A DNA stretch of 27,195 nucleotides from Ravibacter sp964559125 (GTDB taxonomy: Bacteria; Bacteroidota; Bacteroidia; Cytophagales; Spirosomataceae). Both the position numbers and the translations under genes were made by a program. Position 1 is the first letter of the stretch, and every line of letters begins with the position of its first letter. Shown here piece after piece: positions 9,301 to 16,131 of this stretch. The stretch lies in NCBI GenBank assembly GCA_964559125.1, contig CAZLGW010000056.1, forward strand, positions 1 to 27,195, written 5' to 3'. The notes under the pieces were generated by a model. It searched no databases. It worked only from the letters and a program-made list of their open reading frames with translations, and was not told the origin of the DNA.

Positions 9301-9481
9301 CCTGATCCTGGCGCCCGGACCTGGACCCGGCCTGAGGATCAACCGTTCGGAAGTGAAGTCAATAGACCCGCACAACATATCCATGATGCCGCCGGGATTG
9401 GAAGAACTACTGAATAAACAGGAAATGGCCAGCCTGATGGCTTTCCTGGAATCGCTTCCGAGCGGGATCAAGAAACTCTGA
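6344..9481 (+). CDS. Secreted beta-propeller / HEAT-repeat / c-type cytochrome fusion (PVC-type heme-binding protein)
   Basis: 1045 residues. A signal peptide (hydrophobic core about 14-28) exports it. Residues ~40-420 resemble the sorbosone/glucose-dehydrogenase-like beta-propeller (PVC-type dehydrogenase domain) with two acidic Ca-binding-type loops, DTDGDGVFD (101-109) and DTDGDGRAD (144-152). Residues ~425-620 or further are HEAT-type helical repeats (e.g. VRTAAVRTLGLAGDKSSVAG). The C-terminal ~140 residues are a heme-binding domain with a single CSACH motif at 919-923 and a conserved DLTNIG / SREHETV-like region (here FAREHETVNVV) typical of the Pirellula/Verrucomicrobium-type domain. 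The family is thought to oxidise sugars or similar alcohols in the periplasm and pass electrons to the heme; the exact substrate is not known. It starts 54 bases after the SusD gene and is probably co-transcribed, linking import with oxidation. Confidence 0.85.
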   Translation: MNFQKKRMPSFVVRSLPALSLLLLCAFPGQQQKPDQEVSGLHVPEGFTIEKVVDPSLISYPMFASFDESGRLFLFESTGTNDMGTAQMLKTPTYHVRVLEDTDGDGVFDKSGIFADKIPLPMGGVFHQGSLYVAESPDLVRYTDTDGDGRADSREVLLTGWVLHSNGATLSGPFLGPDGWLYMPDARRSFDITNKEGVRLKGKGARIWRCRTDGSGLEWISGGGFDNAIEIAFMPSGETIGTMTYFVDPQGGYRDALMHWVEGGVYPKPNAVIQEDELKLTGPLMPVMSKTARVAPSGLMRLDGQEWGKGYQGNLFSAEFNTGRIMRHEVKQEGASYSTTDSPFMTSSVPDSHPTDVLMDADGSMLVVITGGWFIEGCPLSRVAKPDVVGGIYRIRKKGVAPVEDAWGKRIDWAGQSPAQLRTLLADKRPAVKKRALEYLVEKGDASIPLLKAVLTKAAQPEEAASLAFALSRIGTPAAITAVRGLLGHTSPVVRTAAVRTLGLAGDKSSVAGLSRIVASDLPQVSRQAATALGQIGAVSAIPSLLKAVSRTDDRFVEHAVIHTLTGFGKPEPLLAALKNPSDRIRKAALTALDQMEGSPLEKEHLKPFLASANPDLRAAGIWVATHRPEWTDIVVEFLEKQLARSGQTEEELLALRDLMVTFCRNKALQDFVTIQLKNESATPESRLLFLSVVGRCDVRQLPATWTDQLKALLESGDGAVVAEVLNLIQSRRVKGIDGELLSIFHDKSSSPALRLKSLAARTVTVPEITDGDFALLGDLLGKGQEAPVRQAAANVLVNLKLTESQLMSIAEKQLPEADQFLMPGILEVFNHGTSEKVGESLVSSLLRVSDRLTNIPEQDLARILSAYPASVKAKAVPVSEKIRQLHAAQQEKLAQLDRELTGGDVLEGRKLFFGKASCSACHAIGAEGNPFGPDLTNIGDIRSRSDILEAIIFPSSSFAREHETVNVVTASGTFMGIIKEQTADYLILAPGPGPGLRINRSEVKSIDPHNISMMPPGLEELLNKQEMASLMAFLESLPSGIKKL

Positions 9482-9521
9482 AAGTAAATCGGATTTAACC
9501 CGGAGACATAGCTCTTCATTT

Positions 9522-9556
9522 CTCTGGGGTTCTCTATTTTTGCTCTGTGGCTCTCT
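9522..9556 (+). repeat. Near-direct repeat of CTCTGTGGCTCTCT
   Basis: CTCTGGGGTTCTCT at 9522-9535 and CTCTGTGGCTCTCT at 9543-9556 match at 12 of 14 positions, 21 bases apart. The second copy is the left arm of the large inverted repeat that follows. This suggests the inverted repeat was built from a short tandem unit. Confidence 0.5.
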
Positions 9557-9592
9557 GTGTAAGAAAAAATTACACAGAGAGCCACAGAGCAA
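9540..9592. repeat. Perfect 23-bp inverted repeat, bidirectional terminator candidate
   Basis: The left arm (9540-9562, containing GCTCTGTGGCTCTCTGTG) and the right arm (9570-9592) are perfect reverse complements around the 7-base loop GAAAAAA. The repeat stands between two convergent genes (stops at 9481 and 9637), where a bidirectional terminator is expected, but there is no clean T run directly after either arm. A further ACACAGAG occurs at 9612-9619. CACAGAG-rich intergenic repeats of this look occur in other bacterial genomes, from memory only. It may therefore be a dispersed repeat that also ends transcription. Confidence 0.75.
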
Positions 9593-9636
9593 TGCTATAG
9601 ACAAGGAGGTACACAGAGTAGTTCCCTATGGTTAAA

Positions 9637-11652
9637 TTATATAGTCTGAATTTGCTTCAACGCCTCTTCCACTGAATGGACCGGCAACTGGCAGGTTTTA
9701 TTGAAGCAGACATACAGCGTAGTCTTCCCGCCAACAGCGCTTTTCCCTTCGGCCAGCGGCAGCGTGGAATACTCTCTTGCTCCCAATACAACCTTGTTGG
9801 GAATAAAAAAGCGATCCAGGTCTTTTCTGTAGCTTTCAGCTTCCGGACCGATAATGACGACTTCTGCGGTCGGGGAAGCCATCTGGCAGTGCAGCGCCGC
9901 CCAATTCGCTACCCATTGCGCGTCGGTAGCAATAAGCCGGGACATTTTCTGCGCCATTCCGGATGCAAGGTCCAGGTACTGCCTGTTGTCGAGGATGAGC
10001 CCCAGCGAGTATAGCGCACAGGCCATCATCGAATTGGAAGCAGGAATGACGTTGTCGAACAACTCAGTCTTTTTGGCGATAAGCGGTTCGGCTGCAGAAT
10101 CGGTGTAATAGAAGAACCCTTCAGCCTCATTCAGGAAATGAGAGAGGACATAGTCTGCAAGCGACTGCGCTTCGGTTAGCCATTTTTCGTCAAAAGTAAC
10201 CTGGTAGAGCGCGGTGAAGGCATCGATCACAGCGGCATAGTCTTCCAGGAACCCGGGAATGCGGGCCTCCTGCTTATAAGTTCTCATCAGCCTGCCCCCG
10301 GATACCAGCCTGGAGCTGATAAACCGGGCATTTGCCAGGGCGATTTCTTTGATATGCCCGTTTTGGGTTGCCCGGTAGGCGTCTGTCAGGCCGCGGAGCA
10401 GCAGCCCGTTCCACGAAGCCAGGATTTTGTCGTCGAGGCCGGGGCGGATCCTTCTTTCGCGTTCCGCAAATAACCTGTTCAGCGCCGTCTCGTATCTTTC
10501 CCCGAAATCGTCGCTCAGAATTCCTTTTGTCCGGGCAGTTAAGGCAGGCGGCATGATCAGGTGAAGATGGTTCCGCCCGTGTTCCCAGTTGCCTTCGTCC
10601 GAGAGGTCATACAGTTCCGCAAACCACTCGTATTCATTGCCGAGTATACTTTTCAGCTCCGGTGAGGTCCAGGTGTAAAATTTTCCTTCGACACCTTCGC
10701 TGTCGGCATCGAGCGCAGAATAGAAGCCACCTTCCGGAGACAGCATTTCCCGTTCGAGCCAGTTTACGGTCTGCAGTATCCTTTGCTCGTAAAGCGGGCT
10801 TCGCGTAAGCGTAAATGCTTCCGAATAGACGCTCAGGAGTTGGCCGTTATCGTAGAGCATTTTTTCGAAATGCGGAATAAACCATTCGTCGTCAACCGAG
10901 TAGCGGGCCCATCCGCCCCCTACATGGTCGTAGATCCCACCCAGGGCTATCCGGTTGAGTGAATGTTCCAGGTGAGTCAGGGCTTCCGGGTTTTGAGTGA
11001 GATCGTAGTAGCGGAGCAGGAACTTGTATATGGCAGGCATCGGGAATTTAGGCGCCCGGTCCATCCCTCCTTTTTCATGGTCAAAATGCTTTTTCAGCCG
11101 CTCAAACACCAGGTCCAGCTCTTCGACAGTTAAAGTATCGTGCGCAGCCCCGAGCCCGTATTTCTGTATTTCCGACTGGTTGAGGTTTTGCGTAAAACCT
11201 GTCGCCGAATTTTCCAGTTCCGCATAATTGTTCTGATAGGCGAGGCGGATGCTTTCCAGCAATTGCGCCCAATTCGCGGGGGGCAGGTAGGTAAGCCCGT
11301 AAAAGGGCCGGGCGTTTTCCATCAGGAACACATTCAGGGGCCAGCCGCCTCTTACTCCCATCGCCTGAACCGCGTCCATATAAACTGCGTCTACATCGGG
11401 ACGCTCTTCCCGGTCCACCTTGATACAGACGAACGATTCGTTCATGAGTTCTGCAATCGCTTCATTCTCAAAGCTTTCCCGTTCCATTACATGGCACCAG
11501 TGACAGGCGGAATATCCTATGCTGACCAGGATAGGCTTTTTTTCTATCCTGGCTTTTTCCAGCGCTTCCTCCCCCCATGGGTACCAGTCCACCGGGTTAT
11601 GCGCGTGTTGAAGCAGGTAAGGGCTTGTTTCGTTGATCAGTCTGTTAGGCAT
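9637..11652 (-). CDS. DUF255 thioredoxin-fold protein (YyaL / SPATA20-like)
   Basis: 671 residues from the ATG at 11652. The first ~160 residues are the DUF255 (DsbH-type thioredoxin) domain, beginning NRLINETSPYLLQHAHNPVDW, with the redox-type motif CHWC in SACHWCHVMERESF. The rest resembles the (alpha/alpha)6 barrel of N-acylglucosamine-epimerase-like folds (e.g. GGIYDHVGGGWARYSVDDEW, HFEKMLYDNGQL). Length fits the family, which is conserved from bacteria to man; its biochemical role is not settled. A start 8 codons upstream (11676) is open, but 11652 matches the family N terminus and overlaps the ATPase stop by eight bases (ATGCCTAA), indicating translational coupling to the metal ATPase. 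Confidence 0.9.
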   Translation of the reverse strand: MPNRLINETSPYLLQHAHNPVDWYPWGEEALEKARIEKKPILVSIGYSACHWCHVMERESFENEAIAELMNESFVCIKVDREERPDVDAVYMDAVQAMGVRGGWPLNVFLMENARPFYGLTYLPPANWAQLLESIRLAYQNNYAELENSATGFTQNLNQSEIQKYGLGAAHDTLTVEELDLVFERLKKHFDHEKGGMDRAPKFPMPAIYKFLLRYYDLTQNPEALTHLEHSLNRIALGGIYDHVGGGWARYSVDDEWFIPHFEKMLYDNGQLLSVYSEAFTLTRSPLYEQRILQTVNWLEREMLSPEGGFYSALDADSEGVEGKFYTWTSPELKSILGNEYEWFAELYDLSDEGNWEHGRNHLHLIMPPALTARTKGILSDDFGERYETALNRLFAERERRIRPGLDDKILASWNGLLLRGLTDAYRATQNGHIKEIALANARFISSRLVSGGRLMRTYKQEARIPGFLEDYAAVIDAFTALYQVTFDEKWLTEAQSLADYVLSHFLNEAEGFFYYTDSAAEPLIAKKTELFDNVIPASNSMMACALYSLGLILDNRQYLDLASGMAQKMSRLIATDAQWVANWAALHCQMASPTAEVVIIGPEAESYRKDLDRFFIPNKVVLGAREYSTLPLAEGKSAVGGKTTLYVCFNKTCQLPVHSVEEALKQIQTI

Positions 11653-13633
11653 AAATCCTCTGTATACGTGTGGCATTGAGAATAGCGAGCAGGGCTACTC
11701 CTACATCCGCAAAAACCGCTTCCCACATAGTTGCGAGTCCCCCGGCCCCCATGATGAGCACCAGGGCCTTGACGATAAAGGCAAATGCGATATTCTGCCA
11801 GACGATCTTTCTGGTTGCCTTGCCGATCCGTATCGCCATCGGGATTTTCCCGGGCTTATCGTCCTGTATCACTACATCGGCGGTTTCTATTGTCGCATCG
11901 CTTCCCAAACCGCCCATGGCGATCCCGACGTCGCTGAGTGCAATGACTGGTGCGTCGTTGAGGCCGTCTCCGACAAAGGCTATGCTTTCATTGCGCGCTT
12001 TGATCTCTTTCACCCGGCTGACTTTATCTTCGGGAAGCAGGTCGCCGAAAGCATGTTGTATGCCCAGTTTTTCAGCGACAAAACGAACTACGGCAGATTT
12101 GTCACCGCTCAGCATGGTTGTGCTGACATTCAGTTGATGTAACTGTGCGATGGCCGAAGCGGCTCCCTCCTTTATTTTATCGGCAATGGTAATGTAACCC
12201 GCAAACCTGCCGTCGTAAGCAATGGCGGTGACGGTATGGATGATCTGCCCGGGGTCGATATCCACCGGTATGTTATAGCGTTCCAGCAACCTGAAATTTC
12301 CTGCCAGGATCAGCTTTTCACCTACCCGGGCTTTCAGGCCGTGCCCGGGAATTTCCTCTATGTCCCGGAAGGTGATCGCGGGGTCGACCGGGCCGGCGTA
12401 TTTATGAATGGCGGTAGCGACGGGATGAGTGCTGTGGCTTTCGAGTGCATTGACAAGCGGGAGCAGCTCATCTTCGCTGAAACCCTCGTTCCATACAACG
12501 TCCTGCACCTGGAAGACACCTTCTGTCATAGTGCCGGTTTTGTCCATCACCACATTCTGTATTTCAGCCAGTTTATCGAGGAAATTACCTCCTTTTACCA
12601 GGATCCCGTTACGACTGGCCGCCCCGATCCCGCCGAAATAGCCCAGGGGGATCGAAATGACGAGCGCGCAGGGGCAGGAGATGACCAGGAATACCAATGC
12701 ACGGTAGAGCCACGTTGAAAACTGGTAGTCGTCTGTAAATAAAGCGGGCAGGAGACATACCATTACAGCAAGTAACACTACGACAGGGGTATACACCCGG
12801 GCAAATCTCCGGATAAAAAGCTCTGTGGGAGCTTTCTGTGAAGTAGCATGCTGGGTAAGCTCCAGTATTTTCGAAAGCTTGCTGTCGGTATAGCGTGCAG
12901 TTACTTCGACGAGAGAAACTGTATTGAGATTGATCATTCCGGCTAATACCTGATCTCCTTTTGATTTGGAGTCGGGCACACTTTCGCCGGTCAGGGCTGC
13001 CGTATTGAAAGCAGCCGAATCGGAAAGCAGGATGCCGTCCAGCCCGAGCTTTTCCCCCGGCTTTAGCTGGATAACCTGTCCGATACCGGCGGTTTCAGCC
13101 TTTATCCTGACGGGTTGATTGTCGACCAGGACTGTAACTTCATCGGGTCGCTGATCGATCAGCGACCTGATATCTGACTTCGCCCTTCTGACCGCCATTC
13201 CCTGAAATGCTTCCCCGACAGCGTAAAAGAGCATGACAGCTACCGCTTCGGGGTACTCTCCGATAGAGAAAGCTCCTATGGTAGCAATCGACATCAGGAA
13301 GAATTCCGAAAAAACATCGCCTTTCCTGATGCTGTCGAATGCTTCTTTAATGACAGGCAGCCCGACAGGCGCGTATGCAGCCACGTACCAGGATACCCGT
13401 ACCCAACCTGTAAACCATTCCTGCGGGATCCATGAATCGAGTGCAATAGCCGCGATCAGCATAATCAGCGAAGCAATTGAAGGAGCAAAAGCGCTAAGCA
13501 GCCCCTGCCCGGCTCCGGTGTGATCATGCCCGTCGTGATCGTGCTCTTCGGGTGAAGATGCTCCCGGGTTTATTTCCGTTTCCGTGCTGCAGCAGCTATC
13601 TGCTTTCGGCGGAGCTGTATGTTTGTGACTCAT
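11645..13633 (-). CDS. P1B-2-type heavy-metal translocating ATPase (Zn/Cd/Pb efflux)
   Basis: 662 residues from the ATG at 13633; a TTG start 22 codons upstream is open but lies on a promoter-like element. There is no folded HMA domain. Instead the N-terminal ~40 residues hold a CC pair (14-15) and a HDHDGHDH cluster (31-38), likely metal-binding. Core motifs: TGES (215-218, actuator), CPC (320-322, membrane metal site), DKTGT (364-368, phosphorylated Asp), THP (402-404) and GDGLNDAP (555-562). The last helices carry Lys622 and Asp643 in the positions of the ZntA metal ligands (K...D), so with CPC this is the Zn2+/Cd2+/Pb2+ subclass rather than a copper pump. It would sit in the inner membrane and export metal to the periplasm. 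The thioredoxin-fold gene downstream is translationally coupled. Confidence 0.93.
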   Translation of the reverse strand: MSHKHTAPPKADSCCSTETEINPGASSPEEHDHDGHDHTGAGQGLLSAFAPSIASLIMLIAAIALDSWIPQEWFTGWVRVSWYVAAYAPVGLPVIKEAFDSIRKGDVFSEFFLMSIATIGAFSIGEYPEAVAVMLFYAVGEAFQGMAVRRAKSDIRSLIDQRPDEVTVLVDNQPVRIKAETAGIGQVIQLKPGEKLGLDGILLSDSAAFNTAALTGESVPDSKSKGDQVLAGMINLNTVSLVEVTARYTDSKLSKILELTQHATSQKAPTELFIRRFARVYTPVVVLLAVMVCLLPALFTDDYQFSTWLYRALVFLVISCPCALVISIPLGYFGGIGAASRNGILVKGGNFLDKLAEIQNVVMDKTGTMTEGVFQVQDVVWNEGFSEDELLPLVNALESHSTHPVATAIHKYAGPVDPAITFRDIEEIPGHGLKARVGEKLILAGNFRLLERYNIPVDIDPGQIIHTVTAIAYDGRFAGYITIADKIKEGAASAIAQLHQLNVSTTMLSGDKSAVVRFVAEKLGIQHAFGDLLPEDKVSRVKEIKARNESIAFVGDGLNDAPVIALSDVGIAMGGLGSDATIETADVVIQDDKPGKIPMAIRIGKATRKIVWQNIAFAFIVKALVLIMGAGGLATMWEAVFADVGVALLAILNATRIQRIYA

Positions 13634-13696
13634 TCCGGACCGTATTACTGTGCGCAAGCCGGTTCTTATATTCAGGCCGGTTGCTTTTTGTTCACA

Positions 13697-13704
13697 CAAA
13701 GATA
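13697..13704 (-). promoter_or_regulatory. Bacteroidota -7 promoter element TATCTTTG for the metal ATPase
   Basis: On the minus strand 13704-13697 reads TATCTTTG, an exact match to the phylum's TAnnTTTG element, about 64 bases before the ATPase ATG at 13633. A clear TTTG element 19-21 bases further upstream is not present, so strength may depend on an activator. The match is seen; transcription start is inferred at about 13690. Confidence 0.5.
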
Positions 13705-13897
13705 CGACGGCTTTTGGCAGGAAACAGGATTTCAGGGAGTTAAAGGAAAAGAATGCCGCCCGTTTGAGTGGAAGGCGGGAAGTAAACCCTGATTATTTAA
13801 GGTATGTAGACAAATTTAAGAAGCTTCCCTGCACACTCAAACTCTATTTCCGTGTTATATTGCTTTGTTTTTGGGTAAAAGAGCGTTGAGCTATCCA

Positions 13898-13947
13898 GAG
13901 CCGTAGGCTCGATCAATCCTCTAGCCCCGGATTTAAATCCGCCGCTA
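13898..13947. repeat. REP-like double hairpin element
   Basis: Two adjacent inverted repeats. The first is GAGCC-GTA-GGCTC (13898-13910), a 5-bp stem whose centre reads CCGTAGG. The second (13922-13947) has a TAGC...GCTA outer pair and a perfect 14-base palindrome CGGATTTAAATCCG (13928-13941), with two mismatched pairs between. A small hairpin with a CCGTAGG core followed by a larger hairpin matches, from memory, dispersed repeat elements in Bacteroidota genomes. Copy number cannot be judged from one window. Confidence 0.55.
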
Positions 13948-13959
13948 CGATATTAACCG

Positions 13960-13977
13960 ATCCGATAGCTATCGGAT
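13960..13977. promoter_or_regulatory. 18-base perfect palindrome, operator candidate before SDR gene
   Basis: ATCCGATAGCTATCGGAT is its own reverse complement with no spacer. It ends 35 bases before the SDR start codon at 14013, a normal place for a repressor operator. It may instead be a tail of the neighbouring REP-like element. No promoter matching TAnnTTTG is seen beside it. Confidence 0.35.
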
Positions 13978-14012
13978 ACGCATCTGGTTTAGAGAGATTA
14001 ACTTTTATTCGT

Positions 14013-14765
14013 ATGAAAAAAATAGCATTGATAACAGGCGCTACTTCCGGGATAGGCCTGGCGACAGCGCAGAAATTTGCAGCAAACGGGATCGCCCTGA
14101 TATTGTGCGGGCGGCGGGAAGACAGGCTGAATGATTTGAAAGCAAGCCTCGAAAGTGATGTGGAGGTCAGAACCCTGAATTTTGATGTCCGTAGTGAAGA
14201 AGGGGTACTGACCGCCGTCAATTCACTGGAAGAAGAATGGAAAAATATTTCTATCCTGGTGAATAACGCCGGGAATGCCCACGGATTAGCTCCTGTCGAC
14301 CAGGGAGATACCAGGGACTGGGACGCGATGATGGACGGCAATGTGAAAGGATTGCTGTATGTTTCGCGGGCTGTTATTCCCGGGATGGTCAGCAGAAAGT
14401 CCGGGCATATTGTGAATATCAGCTCTATTGCCGGGAAAGAGACCTACAAAAACGGTGCGGTTTACTGTGCATCGAAGGCAGCCGTAGAGGCCATCAGCCA
14501 GGGGATGCGCCTGGATCTGACAGAGCACGGTATAAGGGTGACTAACATAGCCCCGGGTGCTGTGGAGACGGAGTTTTCGCTGGTACGCTTCAAAGGTGAT
14601 GCGGAGCGTGCCGGAAAGGTATATGCAGGCTTCGAACCTCTTAAGGCAACTGACATAGCAGACGCAATTTTTTATGCGGTGAATGCTCCCGCTCATGTTA
14701 CCATTGCCGACATGACGATACTTGCAGCCGCGCAGGCGCAGGCTACCGTAATACACCGTCAATAG
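14013..14765 (+). CDS. Short-chain dehydrogenase/reductase, YdfG-like (probable NADP-dependent 3-hydroxy acid dehydrogenase)
   Basis: 250 residues, a complete classical SDR. The cofactor loop is TGATSGIG (8-15) and Arg34-Arg35 after the second strand favours NADP(H). The NNAG motif is at 84-87 and the catalytic set is Asn110, Ser138, Tyr151 and Lys155 (YCASK). Overall string similarity is greatest to the YdfG group, which oxidises serine, allo-threonine and 3-hydroxy acids, but substrate choice in SDRs cannot be fixed from motifs. The gene stands alone on the plus strand and converges with the haemoglobin gene, with stops only 8 bases apart. Confidence 0.9.
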   Translation: MKKIALITGATSGIGLATAQKFAANGIALILCGRREDRLNDLKASLESDVEVRTLNFDVRSEEGVLTAVNSLEEEWKNISILVNNAGNAHGLAPVDQGDTRDWDAMMDGNVKGLLYVSRAVIPGMVSRKSGHIVNISSIAGKETYKNGAVYCASKAAVEAISQGMRLDLTEHGIRVTNIAPGAVETEFSLVRFKGDAERAGKVYAGFEPLKATDIADAIFYAVNAPAHVTIADMTILAAAQAQATVIHRQ

Positions 14766-14773
14766 CAAAACGC

Positions 14774-15190
14774 TTAGGTTTGCGGAGTATCAGCCGCTTC
14801 AGTATTGACCATGAAAAAGGCTGTCTGCGGGAATCGGGCAAACAGCTCCTGTTTCAGATCCTCAGATATTTCGAGAGAATTAATAGCGCGTGCCATACAT
14901 TCAAGCCACGCGTAGGCATCGTCGTGGGTGATGGGGTGGGGCAGATGCCTGGCCCTCATCCGGGGATGTCCGTAACGGCCGGTATATAACTGCGGCCCTC
15001 CCAGGAACTGGGTTAAAAAGAGCCGTTGCTTTTCCTTGATCACCTCCTTGTCGGTATTAAAAAGCCTTCCGATCAAAGGATGTATAAATACCTGGTCGTA
15101 AAATTTATCAACCAGGTGCTGTAATGTATCGTTGCCGCCGATTCGGTTATAGAGAGAGTCTTCTAAAAGCGGTGGTTCTTCTACTTTCAT
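14774..15190 (-). CDS. Group II truncated haemoglobin (TrHb2)
   Basis: 138 residues. It shows the 2-on-2 globin of the group II type: YNRIGG near the start, the B-helix FY pair at 30-31 (Tyr31 as the B10 distal residue), LTQFLGGPQLYTGRYGHPR, and the proximal His82 in RARHLPHPI. Trp95 at the G8 position (AWLECM) is the hallmark of groups II and III. Such proteins bind O2, NO or other small ligands, and roles in NO or peroxide detoxification or redox signalling are reported. The upstream SDR gene on the same strand ends 82 bases before its start, so the two are probably co-transcribed, and an FNR-like site lies ahead of that gene. Confidence 0.92.
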   Translation of the reverse strand: MKVEEPPLLEDSLYNRIGGNDTLQHLVDKFYDQVFIHPLIGRLFNTDKEVIKEKQRLFLTQFLGGPQLYTGRYGHPRMRARHLPHPITHDDAYAWLECMARAINSLEISEDLKQELFARFPQTAFFMVNTEAADTPQT

Positions 15191-15272
15191 GCCTGCCTAA
15201 CAAAAAGCACAACTTTTTAGTGCCCTGACCAGGGAGATTTCCCGGGACTTCAACGGCCCCCGGAAATTATAC

Positions 15273-16025
15273 TTACTGAGCCAGGTAGCCCCCGTCGATC
15301 GGGTAATAGCTGCCGGTTACGAAAGACGCTTTGTCGCTCGCCAGCCAGAGGAACAACTCCGCAACTTCCGGGGACTTGCCCAGCCGACCGATCGGGTGAA
15401 GCTGCGCAAGCGCTTCGAGCATCTCCTTCGGAAGCGCATCCAGTATCTGCGTTTCAACGAAGCCCGGACCAACCGAGTTGATACGGATACCTTTTGCAGA
15501 ATACTCCAGCGCCGCCACTTTGGTAAGACCTACTACCCCGTGCTTGGCTGCAACGTAGGCCGGTGCATTGGCAAATCCTACAGATCCCAGTATCGATGCG
15601 ACATTGATAATAGAACCTTTCCCGGCCGTTTTTTCAATCGCCGGTATCTGGTATTTCATGCCGTAAAAAACACCTGACAGGTTGATATCGATTACTTTCT
15701 GCCAGGCTTCTACCGGGTAGTCGGCAACGGGGCCGCTGTGCCCGCCGATCCCGGCGTTATTGACAGCGATGTCGAGCCGGCCGTAGGTATCCAGCGCAAG
15801 CTGCACGGTCTTTTCGGCGTCGGAAACACTGCCGGCGTCGGCCTTCAGAAATACGGCTTCTCCTCCCGACGATTTTATCCGGTCTGCCACTGCCTGTCCA
15901 TCCTGTTCATTGACGTCTGTCAGTACAACCTTAGCTCCTTCGGCTGCAAAAAGAATCGCGGTGCTTTCACCGATCCCGGAAGCAGCTCCCGTAACGATCG
16001 CCACTTTGTCTTGTAATGTTTTCAT
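15273..16025 (-). CDS. Short-chain dehydrogenase/reductase, FabG / glucose-1-dehydrogenase-like
   Basis: 250 residues, classical SDR. TGAASGIG (12-19) binds the cofactor; Asp37 after the second strand (TDV) favours NAD(H). NNAG is at 89-92 and the catalytic residues are Ser144, Tyr157 and Lys161 (YVAAK). The C terminus SFVTGSYYPIDGGYLAQ is typical of FabG-like and sugar/alcohol dehydrogenases. Physiological substrate is unknown. It precedes the truncated haemoglobin gene on the same strand. A near-match promoter element and an FNR/CRP-type palindrome lie 70-120 bases upstream. Confidence 0.9.
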   Translation of the reverse strand: MKTLQDKVAIVTGAASGIGESTAILFAAEGAKVVLTDVNEQDGQAVADRIKSSGGEAVFLKADAGSVSDAEKTVQLALDTYGRLDIAVNNAGIGGHSGPVADYPVEAWQKVIDINLSGVFYGMKYQIPAIEKTAGKGSIINVASILGSVGFANAPAYVAAKHGVVGLTKVAALEYSAKGIRINSVGPGFVETQILDALPKEMLEALAQLHPIGRLGKSPEVAELFLWLASDKASFVTGSYYPIDGGYLAQ

Positions 16026-16092
16026 ATGTTTATAATTGTTAAATGGCTGATGGCGGTCCGGATTCAGAGTACCGCCTCAAACCTCATACTTA

Positions 16093-16100
16093 CAAAATAA
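16093..16100 (-). promoter_or_regulatory. Near-match -7 element TTATTTTG for the SDR-haemoglobin pair
   Basis: Minus strand 16100-16093 reads TTATTTTG, one mismatch from TAnnTTTG, 67 bases upstream of the SDR start. No good upstream TTTG element is visible, which fits a promoter that needs an activator. The palindrome at 16132-16149 would be centred roughly 50 bases upstream of the inferred transcription start. Confidence 0.3.
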
Positions 16101-16131
16101 CGTACTACGGCGCTTCGTCTTACGTGCTTAA

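Larger units (their letters stand above)
13634..14012. other. 379-base intergenic region between divergent ATPase and SDR genes
   Basis: No credible gene. From left to right it holds the ATPase promoter element (13697-13704), an unremarkable A/T-richer stretch (about 13740-13890), a REP-like double hairpin (13898-13947) and an 18-base palindrome (13960-13977) near the start of the SDR gene. An open frame at 13650-13889 has no family resemblance and crosses the promoter, so I do not call it. Confidence 0.6.

Noticed and set aside
11633..12142. Open frame of 169 codons on the plus strand
   Set aside because: Antisense to the C-terminal part of the metal ATPase, whose motifs are unambiguous in the other strand.
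13650..13889. Possible small gene of 79 codons on the plus strand
   Set aside because: It crosses the ATPase promoter element and the ATPase divergent leader, has no ribosome-binding signal, and the product resembles nothing I know.
14765..14783. GCAAA / TTTGC hairpin between convergent SDR and haemoglobin genes as a terminator
   Set aside because: The 5-bp A/T-rich stem overlaps coding sequence and lacks a T run on either strand.
15223..15234. CCCTGACCAGGG near-palindrome between SDR and haemoglobin genes
   Set aside because: Short (5-bp arms) and expected by chance in this composition; no promoter element beside it.
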